From contig CM068372.1 in assembly GCA_034769895.1 (NCBI GenBank), positions 238,290,343 to 238,354,342 of the forward strand: a DNA stretch of 64,000 nucleotides, written 5' to 3'. The stretch comes from Magicicada septendecula. Its lineage: Eukaryota > Arthropoda > Insecta > Hemiptera > Cicadidae. Numbering within the stretch: position 1 is the stretch's first letter; each line of letters opens with the position of its first letter. The notes under the pieces are model-generated. The model had not been told where the DNA came from, did not search any database, and worked only from the letters and a program-made list of their open reading frames with translations. A program made the position numbers and the translations under genes. This document shows positions 44,079 through 54,856 of the stretch, in pieces.

Positions 44079-44628
44079 TGTTACGACATCACAGGACAGT
44101 CGACGTGTTTGTCGAATGTTCCAGAAGATTCTCGCTCTAATTTGTGTGGCATACGTGACTCTCGACGCATTCGCAAGACTTTTCTGGAAGCCGCCAGTCA
44201 CCCGGACTGTGTCAAGGCCGCAATTAATTACGTCGTAGTTTAGAGATAAGGCGTAGTTTGGAATCTTCTGGTCTGTGAGCGTTGTATAAATACTAGGCGG
44301 CAGCGGTCTTAGTTGTCAGTTATACTTGCGATATATTTACAGTGCGGTTCGAGTTATTATCGGGCGATATTACTGTGTGCGTTCAAGTGGTTATTAGTAA
44401 AGTGTTGCTTTTTATAATCGGGCGGTATAATTGTAATATAATTGTGTTTTGTATTAGTTGATTTTTTATTGCGTGTGAACAATTTTTATTTGATTTGTTG
44501 TAAGAAACTGTGTTGTTAATTACGAACTGTTTAACTGTGAAAATTAAATCTGGTGATTAGTGACTTAATTGGTGTCTTGTATTTTGTTTTCCACTGTACC
44601 TACGACGATCAAGTAGACCGTCGTAACA
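44079..44628 (+). repeat. 5' LTR
   Basis: Perfect 9-bp inverted ends TGTTACGAC and GTCGTAACA. TATAAATA near 44285 and GTCAGTT about 30 bases downstream form a plausible TATA-initiator promoter. Confidence 0.92.
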
Positions 44629-44629
44629 G

Positions 44630-44647
44630 TGGTGTCAGAACTGGGAT
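44630..44647 (+). other. Primer-binding site, tRNA-Leu-like
   Basis: TGGTGTCAGAACTGGGAT begins one base after the 5' LTR. The first ten bases fit the complement of a leucine tRNA 3' end (TGGTGTCAG...). The tRNA assignment rests on general knowledge of tRNA-Leu acceptor ends and is tentative. Confidence 0.6.
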
Positions 44648-44708
44648 AGGACGGTTAACAGTGGACACTTTGTACAAGACGAGGTAATTCGTAATTAATC
44701 GGTAAACG

Positions 44709-45913
44709 ATGGATGCCAGTGAGATGATGGAAGCTTTCCAAGCGCTGCTGCGGCAGACACGGGAAGGGACAAAAGAAGAATAAAGCCAACAAAGAGAAGA
44801 AGCAGAAAAACGACAGGATGAGGAACGCAGACACAAGAACAAAGCTGGAGAGTTGGGTCTCCTACGAGGTGAGCTTAATAAACAAGTTACTAAAATATCG
44901 GAGGTACAAGAATCAATTGCATTAAAAACAGCTGAAGTAGAAAAATCTGTCTCGATTGTTAAAGAATCGATGTTTACAAAAATATCTGTCATAGAAGAAT
45001 CTGTATCAAATAAAATATCTGCAGTAGAAACCTCAGTGGCAAATATAAAAGAGCAAATTATAAATGAAGTTGAGCAGTTCATAAAAATACAACCAAAACA
45101 AATTTCTGAACAGACTGTACCAATGATAAAGACAGACAAAGACACAGAAAATAAGTCAATAGAGAAGGTCACCTCGCCTGCGGTTGGGACAGTTCATATC
45201 AAGGCCCCAACCTTTGATGGAAGCATGCACTGGGCGACGTATGTACGCCAATTCGAAGCTGCTGCATGCGCAAATAATTGGACAGACAAAGACAAGGCTG
45301 TTTCACTCGTTCTTTCATTAAAGGGACCCGCGGCAGAACTACTACAGAAAATGCCACCTGACAGCCAGAACATCTATGCCGAGTTGATAAAAGCTGTAGA
45401 ATTACGCTACGGTGATAAAAATTTGCGAGATGTGTACTACGCTCAGTTGAGAACAAGACGATAACGTTCCGGGCAGAGTCTTCAAGACTTTGAAGCAAGT
45501 ATTGATAGATTGATTAGATTGGCCTATCCTGAAGCACCAGAAGATTTTCGAATAAGGTTTGCGGTTCAGACATTTATTGATGGCATCGGAGATTGTGAAC
45601 TTCAGCGAGTGTTACGAATGGCAAGGCACCGAAATAGCTCAGAAGCTCTTGTTCACGCCCTAGAGTTTGAAGCTGCCAAGTCAGCGTCCGCTACATTAAT
45701 GGGTTTGTGTCATCACATTGCAGTCAGAAAATCCCTGTATCACCCTGCCGTTACGATGGGTGCAGAAAAACAATGTTGTCGGACAAACAATTCAGAAGTT
45801 CAAGAGAGTTGCAACGATTTGAACGATGGGATAAAGACAGAAGACCGAGAAATGTTACAACTGTGGAAAACGTGGTCGTCTACGGGTAGACTGTTGGGAG
45901 AAGAAGATACCTA
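44709..45913 (+). pseudogene. Gag, frame broken
   Basis: ATG at 44709 opens a short acidic N-terminus with a stop (TAA near 44781). A long frame 44853-45464 follows: a coiled-coil region (ISEVQESIALKTAEVEKSVS), then the capsid-like APTFDGSMHWATYVRQFEAA, VSLVLSLKGPAAELLQKMP and ELRYGDKNLRDVYYAQLRTR, typical of metavirus-type Gag. After a TAA the capsid continues in a second frame from 45510 (RLAYPEAPEDFRIRFAVQTF). A zinc knuckle CYNCGK with the His replaced by Arg lies at about 45856-45897. Stops and frame changes make this copy unable to produce full Gag. Confidence 0.88.
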
Positions 45914-46417
45914 GAGAAGAGAGTGATCGCACCAATTGGAGAAGTAAAGCCCCAGAGCAGCACACAGTTTCCACGCTACATAAGACCAGTGGAAACTTCA
46001 TGGTTAATGGATTTGCGGAAGGTAAACCAATATCATTTACAGTTGACACGGGCGCAACAGTGTCCATTGTGCGCCCTGATTTAGTCAGCAACCGCCAGCC
46101 TCTAATTAGCTCTTGTACAATACAGACTGTGACTGGAAGCCCCGTCAAATGGCTAGGATGCTAGGAAAGGTAGACGTAGCGTACGGCTTTGTCTTCTCGA
46201 GTTTAGCCACCAAATGCTTGTTGCAGACATTGTCGATGAAGTGATTCTTGGCATGGACATGATGAATGCCTACGGATTCGTTGTGGACTTGAGAGATAAT
46301 GTCCTGAAGATTGGGCAAGAGAAGATAAAGCTTTTGATGGTTAAAATGACAGGGTCTACCAACCATTCGATTAAGCGAGTGGCATTAGTTGAAGAAAAAA
46401 TCAACAGGTCTGATTAA
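45898..46417 (+). pseudogene. Aspartic protease, broken
   Basis: VDTGATVSIVRPDLVSNRQP at about 46040 is a retroviral-type aspartic protease active site (DTGA), followed in another frame by MLVADIVDEVILGMDMMNAY (46214 on), the usual flap-to-ILG segment. One or more frameshifts near 46150-46200 separate the two. Confidence 0.8.
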
Positions 46418-46842
46418 GAGGAACCCTTCCTATTACAAGCGGAAATGGAGGAACAACTCCAAAGAGGAAATACAAATAAGTGCAACGACAAAAGAAGTGA
46501 TTGGAAAGCCAACTATGTGTGTCGAGACAAAACTCTTGCTTGTTCCTGAGCTGATAGAAACGCCCGAGGGAAAAGTGGTTGAAGATGAGGTTACGCAAGA
46601 GGTTGTTGACGAGACCCAAACAGACTTGGATCGGCCAATGGTGTTTAGGTCATCAGTACATGACGCAGGGGAGTGATTCCAGCAAAACTAGTGGTTGAGC
46701 GGAAGACTCGCATTCTTGGGAACGTGATGTTCGGATCACACGAGATTGAATTCGAAGAATCAGGACGCAAGGACGTCCACCTAGATCGCCTGGTCGAGTA
46801 TTACTTCAGATACGGTTTGCCAGTTCGGGACGAACAGGTTTA
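46389..46842 (+). pseudogene. Residual pol tail with integrase-like end
   Basis: After a short charged linker the sequence reads VFRSSVHDA, frameshifts, then gives VVERKTRILGNVMFGS and LVEYYFRYGLPVRDEQV before the stop and polypurine tract. By comparison with the 32.3-32.7 kb copy this is the C-terminal part of integrase fused almost directly to protease, the footprint of a large internal deletion. Confidence 0.65.
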
Positions 46843-46853
46843 AGGAGGAGAAA

Positions 46854-47422
46854 TTTTACGACATTACAGAACAGTCTACGTGTTTGTCGAATGTTCCAGA
46901 AGAATCTCGCTCTAATGTGTGTTGTATACGTGATTCTCGACGCATTCGCGAGTTTTTTCTGGAAGCCGCCAGCCGCCCGGACTGTGTCAAGGCCGCAATT
47001 AATTACGTCGTAGTTTAGAGATAAGGCGTAGTTTGGAATCTTCTGGTCTGTGAGCGTTGTATAAATACTAGGCGGCAGCGGCCTTAGTTGTCAGTTATAC
47101 TTGCGATATATTTACAGTGCGGTTCGATTTATTATCGGGCGATATGACTGTGTGCATTCAAGTGGTTATTAGTGAAGTTTTACGTTTTATAATCAGGCGG
47201 TATAATTGTTATACAATTGTGTTTTATATTAGTTTTATTTTTTATTGCGTGTAAACAATTTTTATTTGATTTGTTGTAAGAAACTGTGTTGTTAATTACG
47301 AACTGTTTAACTGTGAAAATTAAAGCTGGTGATTAGTGACTTAATTGGTGTCTTGTATTTTGTTTCCACTGTACCAGTGTTGTGTTTTGTTTGATACGAC
47401 GATCAAGTAGACAGTCGTAACA
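46854..47422 (+). repeat. 3' LTR
   Basis: Matches the 5' LTR with scattered substitutions and a 19-bp extra stretch near 47378. The first dinucleotide is TT instead of TG. Ends GTCGTAACA. Confidence 0.9.
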
Positions 47423-47426
47423 GTAT

Positions 47427-48029
47427 ATATATGTTATAAAATATGTATTATATATTCTGTATCTTTAATATTTCATATAGTAAATAGATGTTTACTGGTA
47501 TACATATATTAATATTTTAATAATAATGTCAATAACTACATTAATAATATAATTATTAGTATTTTGTGACAATTAAAACAGAAAAACTAAGACTATATCA
47601 GTAATTATAATAGGAATACAATATAATAATGATAATTTTTACTTCATTCCAGAGCTCCCACACACCCCAGCCGATCCACCCACTGGGACAGAAGGAACAC
47701 CTAGTAGAGGAACAGAGGACGAGTACGATAGAACGGTTCATTAGAACTTTAGTATATCACAATTGAAAAGGCATAAATCTGAGGGATTTGTTGTGCCAAG
47801 TAAAAAGACGATTATGACAAGACAATATAGAAGACAAACATAAATTCTTTAACTACTATACCTCTAACAAGTCACGTCATAAAATTAATGTGGCAGGTCC
47901 AACAAATGCGGCCAAAATTCGATCCCTCACTGCCCGTCGAAACCTCTATTTGTCACTAAAGAAGTCGGGGACGCCAACATAGAGGTTGGCAACTTCAATG
48001 CATCACACAACTGGATTGAAGTTAAACTT
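47427..48029. other. Unassigned sequence
   Basis: AT-rich to about 47640, then more balanced. A readable plus-strand stretch (NVAGPTNAAKIRSLTARRNL at about 47888) ends in stops and matches nothing I recognise. Confidence 0.35.
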
Positions 48030-48480
48030 ACACCTTACACGAAATGTGTAGGTTGGGATCTTCAGACCATTGGTAATGGGAAATCCACTAAGTCTATGAA
48101 GATTCGGACAAAAAACTTATAAAGAGTCACACAGGATTCCGTAAAGTATACCCCAGTCCATTTGGTAAGGCCTAGATTTCTGCGAGCTTTGGAGACAAAA
48201 CTTTCAATGTGCTGAGGAAAGAGAAGCTTCGAATCCGTAGTAAACACCAGATCAGATACTAAATCCATTCTTTCTACAGTCACACAATCCTATAAGCAAA
48301 TAAGCACTGTTGGGCAGTGAGATATTAATATCGTCTGCAAACATATGGACATCACAATTTAATACGGATTTTATAATATTAATAAATAAAAATAAAAATA
48401 GGTCTTAGATTCGAGACCTATGGAACTTCCGAAGCGGGTATAAAACTATCATATATATTCTCACCAAATCTTGCTCGATA
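48030..48480 (-). pseudogene. LINE reverse transcriptase fragment (second)
   Basis: On the minus strand SNLRPIFIF (motif B region, about 48400), then VHMFADDINIS with the catalytic F-ADD at about 48348, then after frame changes LVSDLVFTTDSKLLFPQHIE and KARRNLGLTK (48250-48160), the usual thumb region (HI-x-x-I-x-x-KA-x-x-x-LG). The catalytic motif is intact but the frame is broken at both ends. Confidence 0.75.
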
Positions 48481-49940
48481 GTACCGTATAATAATAATAA
48501 TAATAATAATAGGTTATTGTTTCTGATCAAATTAAGCCCCCCCCCCAACAATATAGCTAATGCGAACGATAACCCGAATCCATAGGGGATTCCCGATTTC
48601 GCTATCTATAGCCGATGATAAGAGAACGAGGACCTGAGTTCCTACGTCCTTCTGCGTTTGTAATACTTTCCTGAGAAGAGATCAAAATAAAACCTGAAAA
48701 CAAGTAAATCTGATTTTGGTTTTGAATTGAGACTGACCAAAATTTAAGCTTATAGTGCCATAATAAAACTAAACACGTTTGGATGTTTGCACGTTTAAAA
48801 TAATAAAATTCGTGGAAGTCTCTAAACATAAACAGTAGACGTATGAATGGATGCTAATGAGGACAGTCGGAGCGTTGACACGGGCGACAGAAATAGATTA
48901 GCTTGTGTCGTACTAAGATTTGAAGGCCGCGTATATCCTGTAGAAATATATTCCATATTAAATATGTTTTTAAAGAAACATTATTAATATCCAGCAAAAA
49001 CAATTGTGTGTGTATGTGTGCGCGCGCGCGTGCTGTACCATCTGTTCTGGGCTGATAATTTACAAAAAAAAAGTATGCGTTATTATCAGTGGTATATCAC
49101 CATCAGTATGCTAAGGAAGAGTACATAGTCCCCCGCAAAAATATCGAGTAGGCCCTCTCCCTCAAAATGTCTTAAGATAACGAAAATTTATCCAAAAATG
49201 TTTAAATGCTGCCATCTAAACTTTAAAAAAATTTCATACTTGCAAACTTAGACCTACGTATAATAGACTAATGATAAATTTTATAAACAGTAAACTACGT
49301 AGGCCTACAAGTAAAATACGTATTAAATAGTGTTTGAAAGAATTATATGAAAATACACAAATTAACATTGTCTGTCTTCATCTGAACCTACGTGTTTCTA
49401 AATTAGCACATGTGTAGGCCTATACTGTTTCTCAGGGCCAGCTTCAGCTGTTGTGCGCGTAGTTACAGGAGGCAAATATCGAAATGACCAAAAATACACA
49501 GACCAACTGCGAATAGGGCGCAGTGCCGGACCGAGGCGGCAGCGAGGGGATGATCAATGACGTAATCGTACCCACAAAAATCTCAAATATGCAATAACGA
49601 ATCTGTGACGTGGCGAAGATGTGCCCAGTATCGGAAAGTCTACAAGAAGGAAACGAATCAGGCTATGAGAGAAGTGGTAAAATCAGCTGAGCTATGGGGC
49701 GGAAACACTGAAATCAAGCCATCTGGTCTTCTATGTTGGACGAGGGCATGAGGTTAACGACCTCACTCAGGAATACCTCACCTATTCAGAAACCATAAAA
49801 TAAGCCTCGGATGAATAAAAAGGAAAGGCAGTAAAATGAATGAACGATGTAGTAAGGGTTTTTAAAGCTCAAATATTACAATGACTGAGCCGTGTGAAGC
49901 GAAAGTGTGCTACTCTTAGCCTGAGAAGATTGTGATAGCC
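48481..49940. other. Unassigned sequence with microsatellites
   Basis: AAT-type microsatellite at 48488-48511, C10 near 48537-48546, and a TG/CG alternation at about 49004-49031. No supported gene. The 49500-49800 part might be upstream LINE sequence, but no motif was readable. Confidence 0.4.
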
Positions 49941-50140
49941 AACGTTTCCTTTTATGAAGAAGGGACGACTAAGATTACGATGGATGGAATGTGTGTTGGA
50001 GGATTTAAAAAATGAAAGTGATGGTTTGGAGACAGAAAATTAAGGATAGGAATGCATGGAGGAGGCTTTAAAGGAGACCAAGCTCTGTAAGCGCCAAGTA
50101 GGCCTCTTAGGTAAGGAGGCTGTATAAATTGTTTACAATG
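49941..50140 (+). pseudogene. LINE C-terminal fragment
   Basis: Plus strand reads RLRLRWMECVLEDLKNESDG and then, after a frame change, GRNAWRRL. The pattern RWMD-x-V-x-x-DL with a following DR-x-W-R is the C-terminal tail of several LINE clades. Only this tail remains; it is on the opposite strand from the fragment at 48.0-48.5 kb, so the two are separate insertions. Confidence 0.65.
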
Positions 50141-51640
50141 AAGTAAATATTTAAGCGTTAGCCTCAAACATTAACCTGAAAATACGTGTAGGAAAACTGT
50201 AATAGGAATAAATCTTTATAACTGCGGGATCTGCAGGTCCATTACTTACGTACCACATGCGTTCTTCACGTATTTAATTCTTCTCATAAAATTATGTTTC
50301 ACCGTCTTTGTAATCCAGAACGAAGGGAATTGGAAGGTTATATTTCCATGTATTTCTGGTAACAAGTTCTAAAAAAACGAAATACGCAAATTCAAAGTGT
50401 ATAATTATTGTATGCTTGTTTTATATTATATATTATTCATAATATAAGCGCCTTTGTTATATTACATGTAAAATGTTATAAACACATTTAACCGTTGTAT
50501 CAATTGAATTTGTAATGACAAATAATTTGATTTTGCACCGTTTAAATTGCATCTTAGCGCAGTCATGAGCAGAAGACGTAAGAACGATACCTCGATGGAG
50601 AATACGCCAATAACGACGACGCTGCAGTTAATGAAAGTACTCAAGCAAATGGGATTACAGTACCCGAACAGTGAAGTAGGAAGCAGGCCCTAGGGGAAGC
50701 CGTCGTCACGATGCCTAGAGGAAGTGCTCACACAATCGCACCTTATAGGCAGACCTTGAGTTACTAACCAGCAAATCAGAACTCTATCTTACAAGTTAAT
50801 TAAAAATAAAAGAATAATAAAATAGTATGCAGAAATAAGAATATTTACTTTTGACTGTTACATTAACCAGCATTCATTTGTGTGTTTTTTATATAGTCCA
50901 TTTCTGTTTCGATGTGTGTGTGTGTGTGCGTGTGTCAAATATTCATATTCACCGACATTATTTTTTTAAACAAGAATATATTTTTTATTATTTTTTTACA
51001 ATGTTTCGACAGTTTATTATATGGAAATTAATTTTTAAAAAATAATAAAATAATAGATGAATAAATAGAAATTAATATTGAAAACGATAACTTTTTTAAA
51101 ACTATTAATTTAATAAAATAATATGTACTTCCATGTAACTACCAAATTGTACATTCCAATTTTTAAGTATACAAAAACATATTTATTTAGATATTTGTAA
51201 AAAAGATGTTATAACAATTTGTGCAGTTTGTTTTAATTGTGCATGTTAACGGTTGTCCGTGTGTGTTAATGAAAACGTTTGTCATATAACCATAACAACA
51301 TTCAAATGTATTTTTACACGTCTTATATAAGCTACCTATTTTTTATTTGCAGATACATTTTTTAATAAAAACGTTGTCCAAATTAAAAAATAAAAATATA
51401 TCAAGAAAAATGCTTTTATTTGTTGTGGTTATTTAATACATCCGCTGAAGAAAAAAAACTACATCAAGAATAAGCGTGACAAAAAATAAAAAGATAAAGA
51501 AAGGAAATGCTATACTAAGATTACTAAAGACTCTAACATTCACGTGAGATTTATGACTTAGGTTTAAACAAAATGTTCACATGTAACAATAAACATTAAA
51601 AAATGTTGTTAAACTTTGTAAGACAAATCTTGGGAATCGC
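50141..51640. other. Unassigned AT-rich sequence
   Basis: Contains a TG microsatellite at about 50913-50936. No supported gene. Confidence 0.4.
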
Positions 51641-51676
51641 GACTGTGCAGTAATATTTTCCCGCTGTGACAGTGTA

Positions 51677-51757
51677 GGGATATTTTGTGTCTACGGTGGG
51701 AAATAGTAAAGAGAATTTCTGCGCGGTAGAAGCGCCAGTCCAGTCAGCTTCTAGAAG
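51677..51757 (+). promoter_or_regulatory. Candidate regulatory sites upstream of the signal-peptide exons
   Basis: GGGATATTTT (51677-51686) fits the Rel/NF-kB consensus GGGRNNYYYY, and the 10-bp palindrome CTTCTAGAAG (51748-51757) has the inverted TTC-GAA arrangement of heat-shock elements. They lie 50-135 bases before the first ATG. Short consensus matches are frequent by chance, so this is only a suggestion. Confidence 0.3.
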
Positions 51758-51809
51758 TCAGGTGTGTTGCAGATAAAGTGTGTACCGTTCTCGCTAACAG
51801 TCAACAGAC

Positions 51810-51870
51810 ATGGAAACATCAACATTTGTCGTATTGCCCTTTGCTATTCTGGCTTTATTCTTTGGCTCAG
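51810..51870 (+). CDS. First exon encoding a secretory signal peptide (copy 1)
   Basis: ATG with a good context (G at -3 and +4) starts METSTFVVLPFAILALFFGS, a short polar start followed by a hydrophobic core and small residues, as in a secretory signal peptide. The exon ends after the first base of a codon (phase 1) at the donor GTAAGT. An extracellular or secreted protein is therefore likely, and phase 1 after a signal peptide is common in genes built from extracellular modules. No downstream exon was identified in the window. The gene family is unknown. Confidence 0.6.
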
Positions 51871-52281
51871 GTAAGTTAATATTTACTACGAAAAGATCGT
51901 GCACTCTAGCGATTAGTTTAAACTCGCGTTTATTAATGTAAAGTAGACAATATAATGTTTGTTGTTATCTGTTGTGAGATCCAATTAATATAAGATATTA
52001 TTATCGTAGATGACGCTACTAAGTACAAGTGTATATTTTATTTGTAACTTAGAATGAAAGTAGTACTGAAACTTCTTTAAAATGTAAAGTAATTTATTCT
52101 TTTGAATCATTTGTCAATTAAAGTTAAAATTTGTAATTTGTGAAGTAAACAGTTTAATAGTTGGTTTAAATTTGGCAATTAAGTTTATTGTTTACTCTGC
52201 GGTATCGCCACCGAGGCGTGACGGAAAATTACAGTTTTTTTAAATTGTTTTTTTTATATCGCTTCCGTCCCCCAAATCGCC

Positions 52282-52288
52282 TGTATAA
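52282..52288 (+). promoter_or_regulatory. TATA-like box before exon copy 2
   Basis: TATAAGG lies about 20 bases before the second ATG. It could be a promoter element for an alternative first exon, but the short distance leaves almost no 5' leader, so it may be coincidental. Confidence 0.25.
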
Positions 52289-52304
52289 GGTCCGGTCAAC
52301 AGAC

Positions 52305-52365
52305 ATGGAAACTCGAAGATTTGTCATATTGTTTTTCGCTTTTCTTGCTTTCTTCATTCGCTCGG
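52305..52365 (+). CDS. First exon encoding a secretory signal peptide (copy 2)
   Basis: Tandem duplicate 495 bp downstream of copy 1. It reads METRRFVILFFAFLAFFIRS, has exactly the same length (61 nt), the same phase-1 end and a consensus donor GTAAGC. The shared leader GTCAACAGACATGG precedes both. Amino-acid changes keep the N-terminal MET and the hydrophobic core, which suggests selection on signal-peptide function. It could be an alternative first exon of the same gene or the start of a duplicated gene. Confidence 0.6.
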
Positions 52366-52740
52366 GTAAGCTAAAATTTGTTGTAAAACCATCGTGTAAC
52401 CTACGGACTAGATTAAATTCTTATTTGTTAAAGTCAACGAAATAATGTATTTTTTCTGCCGTAAGACAAGATTAACGAAAGGTATTACTATCGAAGACAC
52501 CGTTATTAACTATATTACGTCCGTCTATTTGTAATTTAAAACGAAAGTACTACTACTATGTGGAAGCAATTTAATGTTTTGATTCATATGTCGCGAAAAT
52601 CAGTTTTGGAATTCCTGAAAGAAGTAATTAAATAATTCGTATAAATAGGTAAAAACGTTATTGAGTTTTCTCTGTGCTTCCGGCATCAAGACGTGACGGA
52701 AAATCGCTGTTTTTATATATCGTTTCTGTCGTGTTTAGAT

Positions 52741-54277
52741 CCGTTCCCCGTGTTCCGCCGTGTAGTGCGCAGTACGCAAGTTGTCGGACCGGTTTTGTAT
52801 AAGGGTATTGTGATCGAGTGTTATTCATACTTATGCTCGCTTCAGTGACTTCGCGTGACAGAGTACACTGTTTTCAGCGCGTATTTGCTGCTTTATAGAA
52901 TTCACTTTTTGCATTTTTCGACATGTGGGATATCCTGTTCGTGGGCACTAGGCACGTTATGGCCTCGGTTGTGCGCTCATATTCACCCGGTTGTAACACA
53001 ACGCAATAAGAAATCCGCGAAACATACTGGAAACGAGTTACCGAGGAAACTCGGTCCAGTTTTAATTGCGTTATTAATGTAACGTGTGGTTAGTGGGGCA
53101 ACAAATTTATACAGAATAATACATTTAAGGGGAAAAATTCGGTAAATGTTTAGTGGAAAACACGAATTTTTATAACCTAGACTAAACTAGGTAAAATGTG
53201 ATTAGATATATGTGGGTATGTTTCTACTTGTGTGTACGCGCGCGCGAGCTTGTGTCTTCCACGATAAAGTCTAGTAGTCTGTTACCTTAACGTCTGATAT
53301 TAGAATGTCTAATGTTAATAAAATAACTCTATTTAACAAATGTGTGAGTGTAGTAAAGTAACAAAGTCTAACAATTCTAATACTGTATTGCGATAGTCTA
53401 ACATTGACGGGTGTGATATTCTGTGTGTTTCCTTGTGAAATTACTTTCTCGCTCTCGAAAATGCTTCATTTATTGTGAAAATTTATTATTATTACCTATT
53501 ATTATTTTAATATTCCTCAATATTAAAAACACTACTCAATATTTTGAAATACTAGTGTTTCCAAAAAGGTTTCGTCTGGACCCGCACCAGTGAATACGTC
53601 ATATAATATTCGAACAAAATTGTGATAATTTTAAGATAAATTTGGTATTTAAATAATTTGTCATCCGCATTTACCGCTTTACAAATGTGTAAAACCGTAT
53701 AATTGCAGTATAATTGCAATGTCAACCGGTTATCGCTGATCACGTGATACAGTATGCAATATGCACCTTAACGTTTCATTGAACAAAGTCAAGAACTTTG
53801 CGACTTAATACTCGGAGTGATTGTTCCATGCAAAACAGTAATTGTGGCTTACGGCCTTTCGTCTTGTGCATTACTGACGGATGGAGCGTGACAAGCGACA
53901 GTGAAGAGTTTTGTGAATTCCCAGGGATTTCTATGGAGCGTATCTGCTTCCCATAACACTCCGTATTAGGGAGTAGCCTAATAAGGATTATACAGGTTGT
54001 CGAATGATTTTAATTCTTATCGTAGGTGAACCGTAATTACTTATTGAAAGGTAAAATTTAAATTAAAAGTAAGTGCATAAAAAAACTGCACAGATTTCTA
54101 CAGCAATACTTTTAAATCTGAGATTATATTATTTGATAATTGCAGTAGGATACCAAACGTTTTTAAACTAATTCTGGGTTGTTAGCGTGCATGAAATAAA
54201 ATTGTCGGTGGTAGTAGAAGCAGTGTTTGCCACAATTACTAAACCATCACTAATTTCTTGGCTTTGGATTACGAGTG
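52741..54277. other. Unassigned sequence downstream of the signal-peptide exons
   Basis: 52740-53060 is comparatively GC-rich but its open frame (52855-53082) has no recognisable motif. A CG alternation lies at 53236-53246. 53780-53960 is also more balanced. No acceptor site followed by an in-phase open exon was convincing, so it is probably intron. Confidence 0.35.
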
Positions 54278-54677
54278 ATGGGGAGCAGGTGCCTTTTTTT
54301 GGGGGGGGGGGGACGTGACCGGGCCCTCCCTAAGGGTCGAAAAAAGTTGACGAATTTTGTAAATCTCTTAATTTTTATACCATTTTATTATTTTTCAGCT
54401 GTTTACGTAAATATAGTAGTGACTATTTTTAAATATACAATCAGGTTTAGTTCACAGCACTTGCGTATACGTTTGAAATATGAAAAATAGGGAAATCACT
54501 TCAGTCAATAAGTAACTTCTAAACAATGTTTCAATAACGCGTGTTTTATTGTGTTATTACCGTTTGCTTTAATGGGATTGATTTCAGGATGTTATCACAC
54601 GTTTTTCAACCGCTTTAAGGATAATAATGTTGTCAATATTCCGGACTGTTAGGCCGTGGTCTAATGCTGCCGATTTA

Positions 54678-54720
54678 ATCAGACGTTTCGGTCCCACCAT
54701 TGGAGGCCATCTTCAGTGTC
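54678..54720 (-). ncRNA. Hammerhead-like fold, left arm
   Basis: Minus strand core CTGAAGA (54710-54716), stem II GG/CC, GAAACGTC (54682-54689). Stem I GACA/TGAT pairs at the two core-proximal positions and has an A-A mismatch at the third. Confidence 0.5.
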
Positions 54721-54814
54721 ACGGTTTGAAAGGTAACTGGCACCGGGTTTCACCAGTTTCCATAGTACTTTTAAATCGCTAGTTTCCACCGGTGCCAGTT
54801 ACGTTTTAAATCGT

Positions 54815-54856
54815 AACACTGAAGATGGCGTTAATGGTGGAGCCGAAACGTCAGTT
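54815..54856 (+). ncRNA. Hammerhead-like fold, right arm
   Basis: Core CTGAAGA (54819-54825), stem II GGC/GCC, GAAACGTC (54845-54852). Stem I AACA/AGTT has an A-A mismatch next to the core and three outer pairs. The mismatches in the two arms fall at different positions, so their common ancestor AACA/TGTT would pair fully. Confidence 0.55.

Larger units (their letters stand above)
44075..47426 (+). mobile_element. Internally deleted gypsy-type LTR retrotransposon with 4-bp TSD
   Basis: LTRs at 44079-44628 and 46854-47422, flanked by GTAT (44075-44078 and 47423-47426). The interior is only 2.2 kb: gag, zinc knuckle, protease, then an integrase tail, with no reverse transcriptase, RNase H or integrase core. 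A polypurine tract AAGGAGGAGAAA (46842-46853) directly precedes the 3' LTR. The element is non-autonomous. Gag is broken in this copy. Confidence 0.92.
51790..52740 (+). repeat. Tandem duplication carrying the signal-peptide exons
   Basis: Besides the exons, parts of the introns correspond: CTACGGACTAG with CTCTAGCGATTAG after the donor, and GGCGTGACGGAAAAT (52214) with GACGTGACGGAAAAT (52689) near the unit ends. Divergence is substantial, so the duplication is old. Confidence 0.6.

Noticed and set aside
47860-48000. Readable plus-strand stretch NVAGPTNAAKIRSLTARRNL
   Set aside because: It ends in stops with no flanking splice signals, and I could not link it to a family.
49004-49031. TG/CG alternating tract as Z-DNA-forming regulatory site
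   Set aside because: Simple microsatellite composition with no associated gene; the same type recurs at 33441, 50913 and 53236.
52855-53082. Open frame downstream of the signal-peptide exons as the next exon
   Set aside because: No polypyrimidine tract and acceptor in the right phase precedes it, and the product has no recognisable domain.
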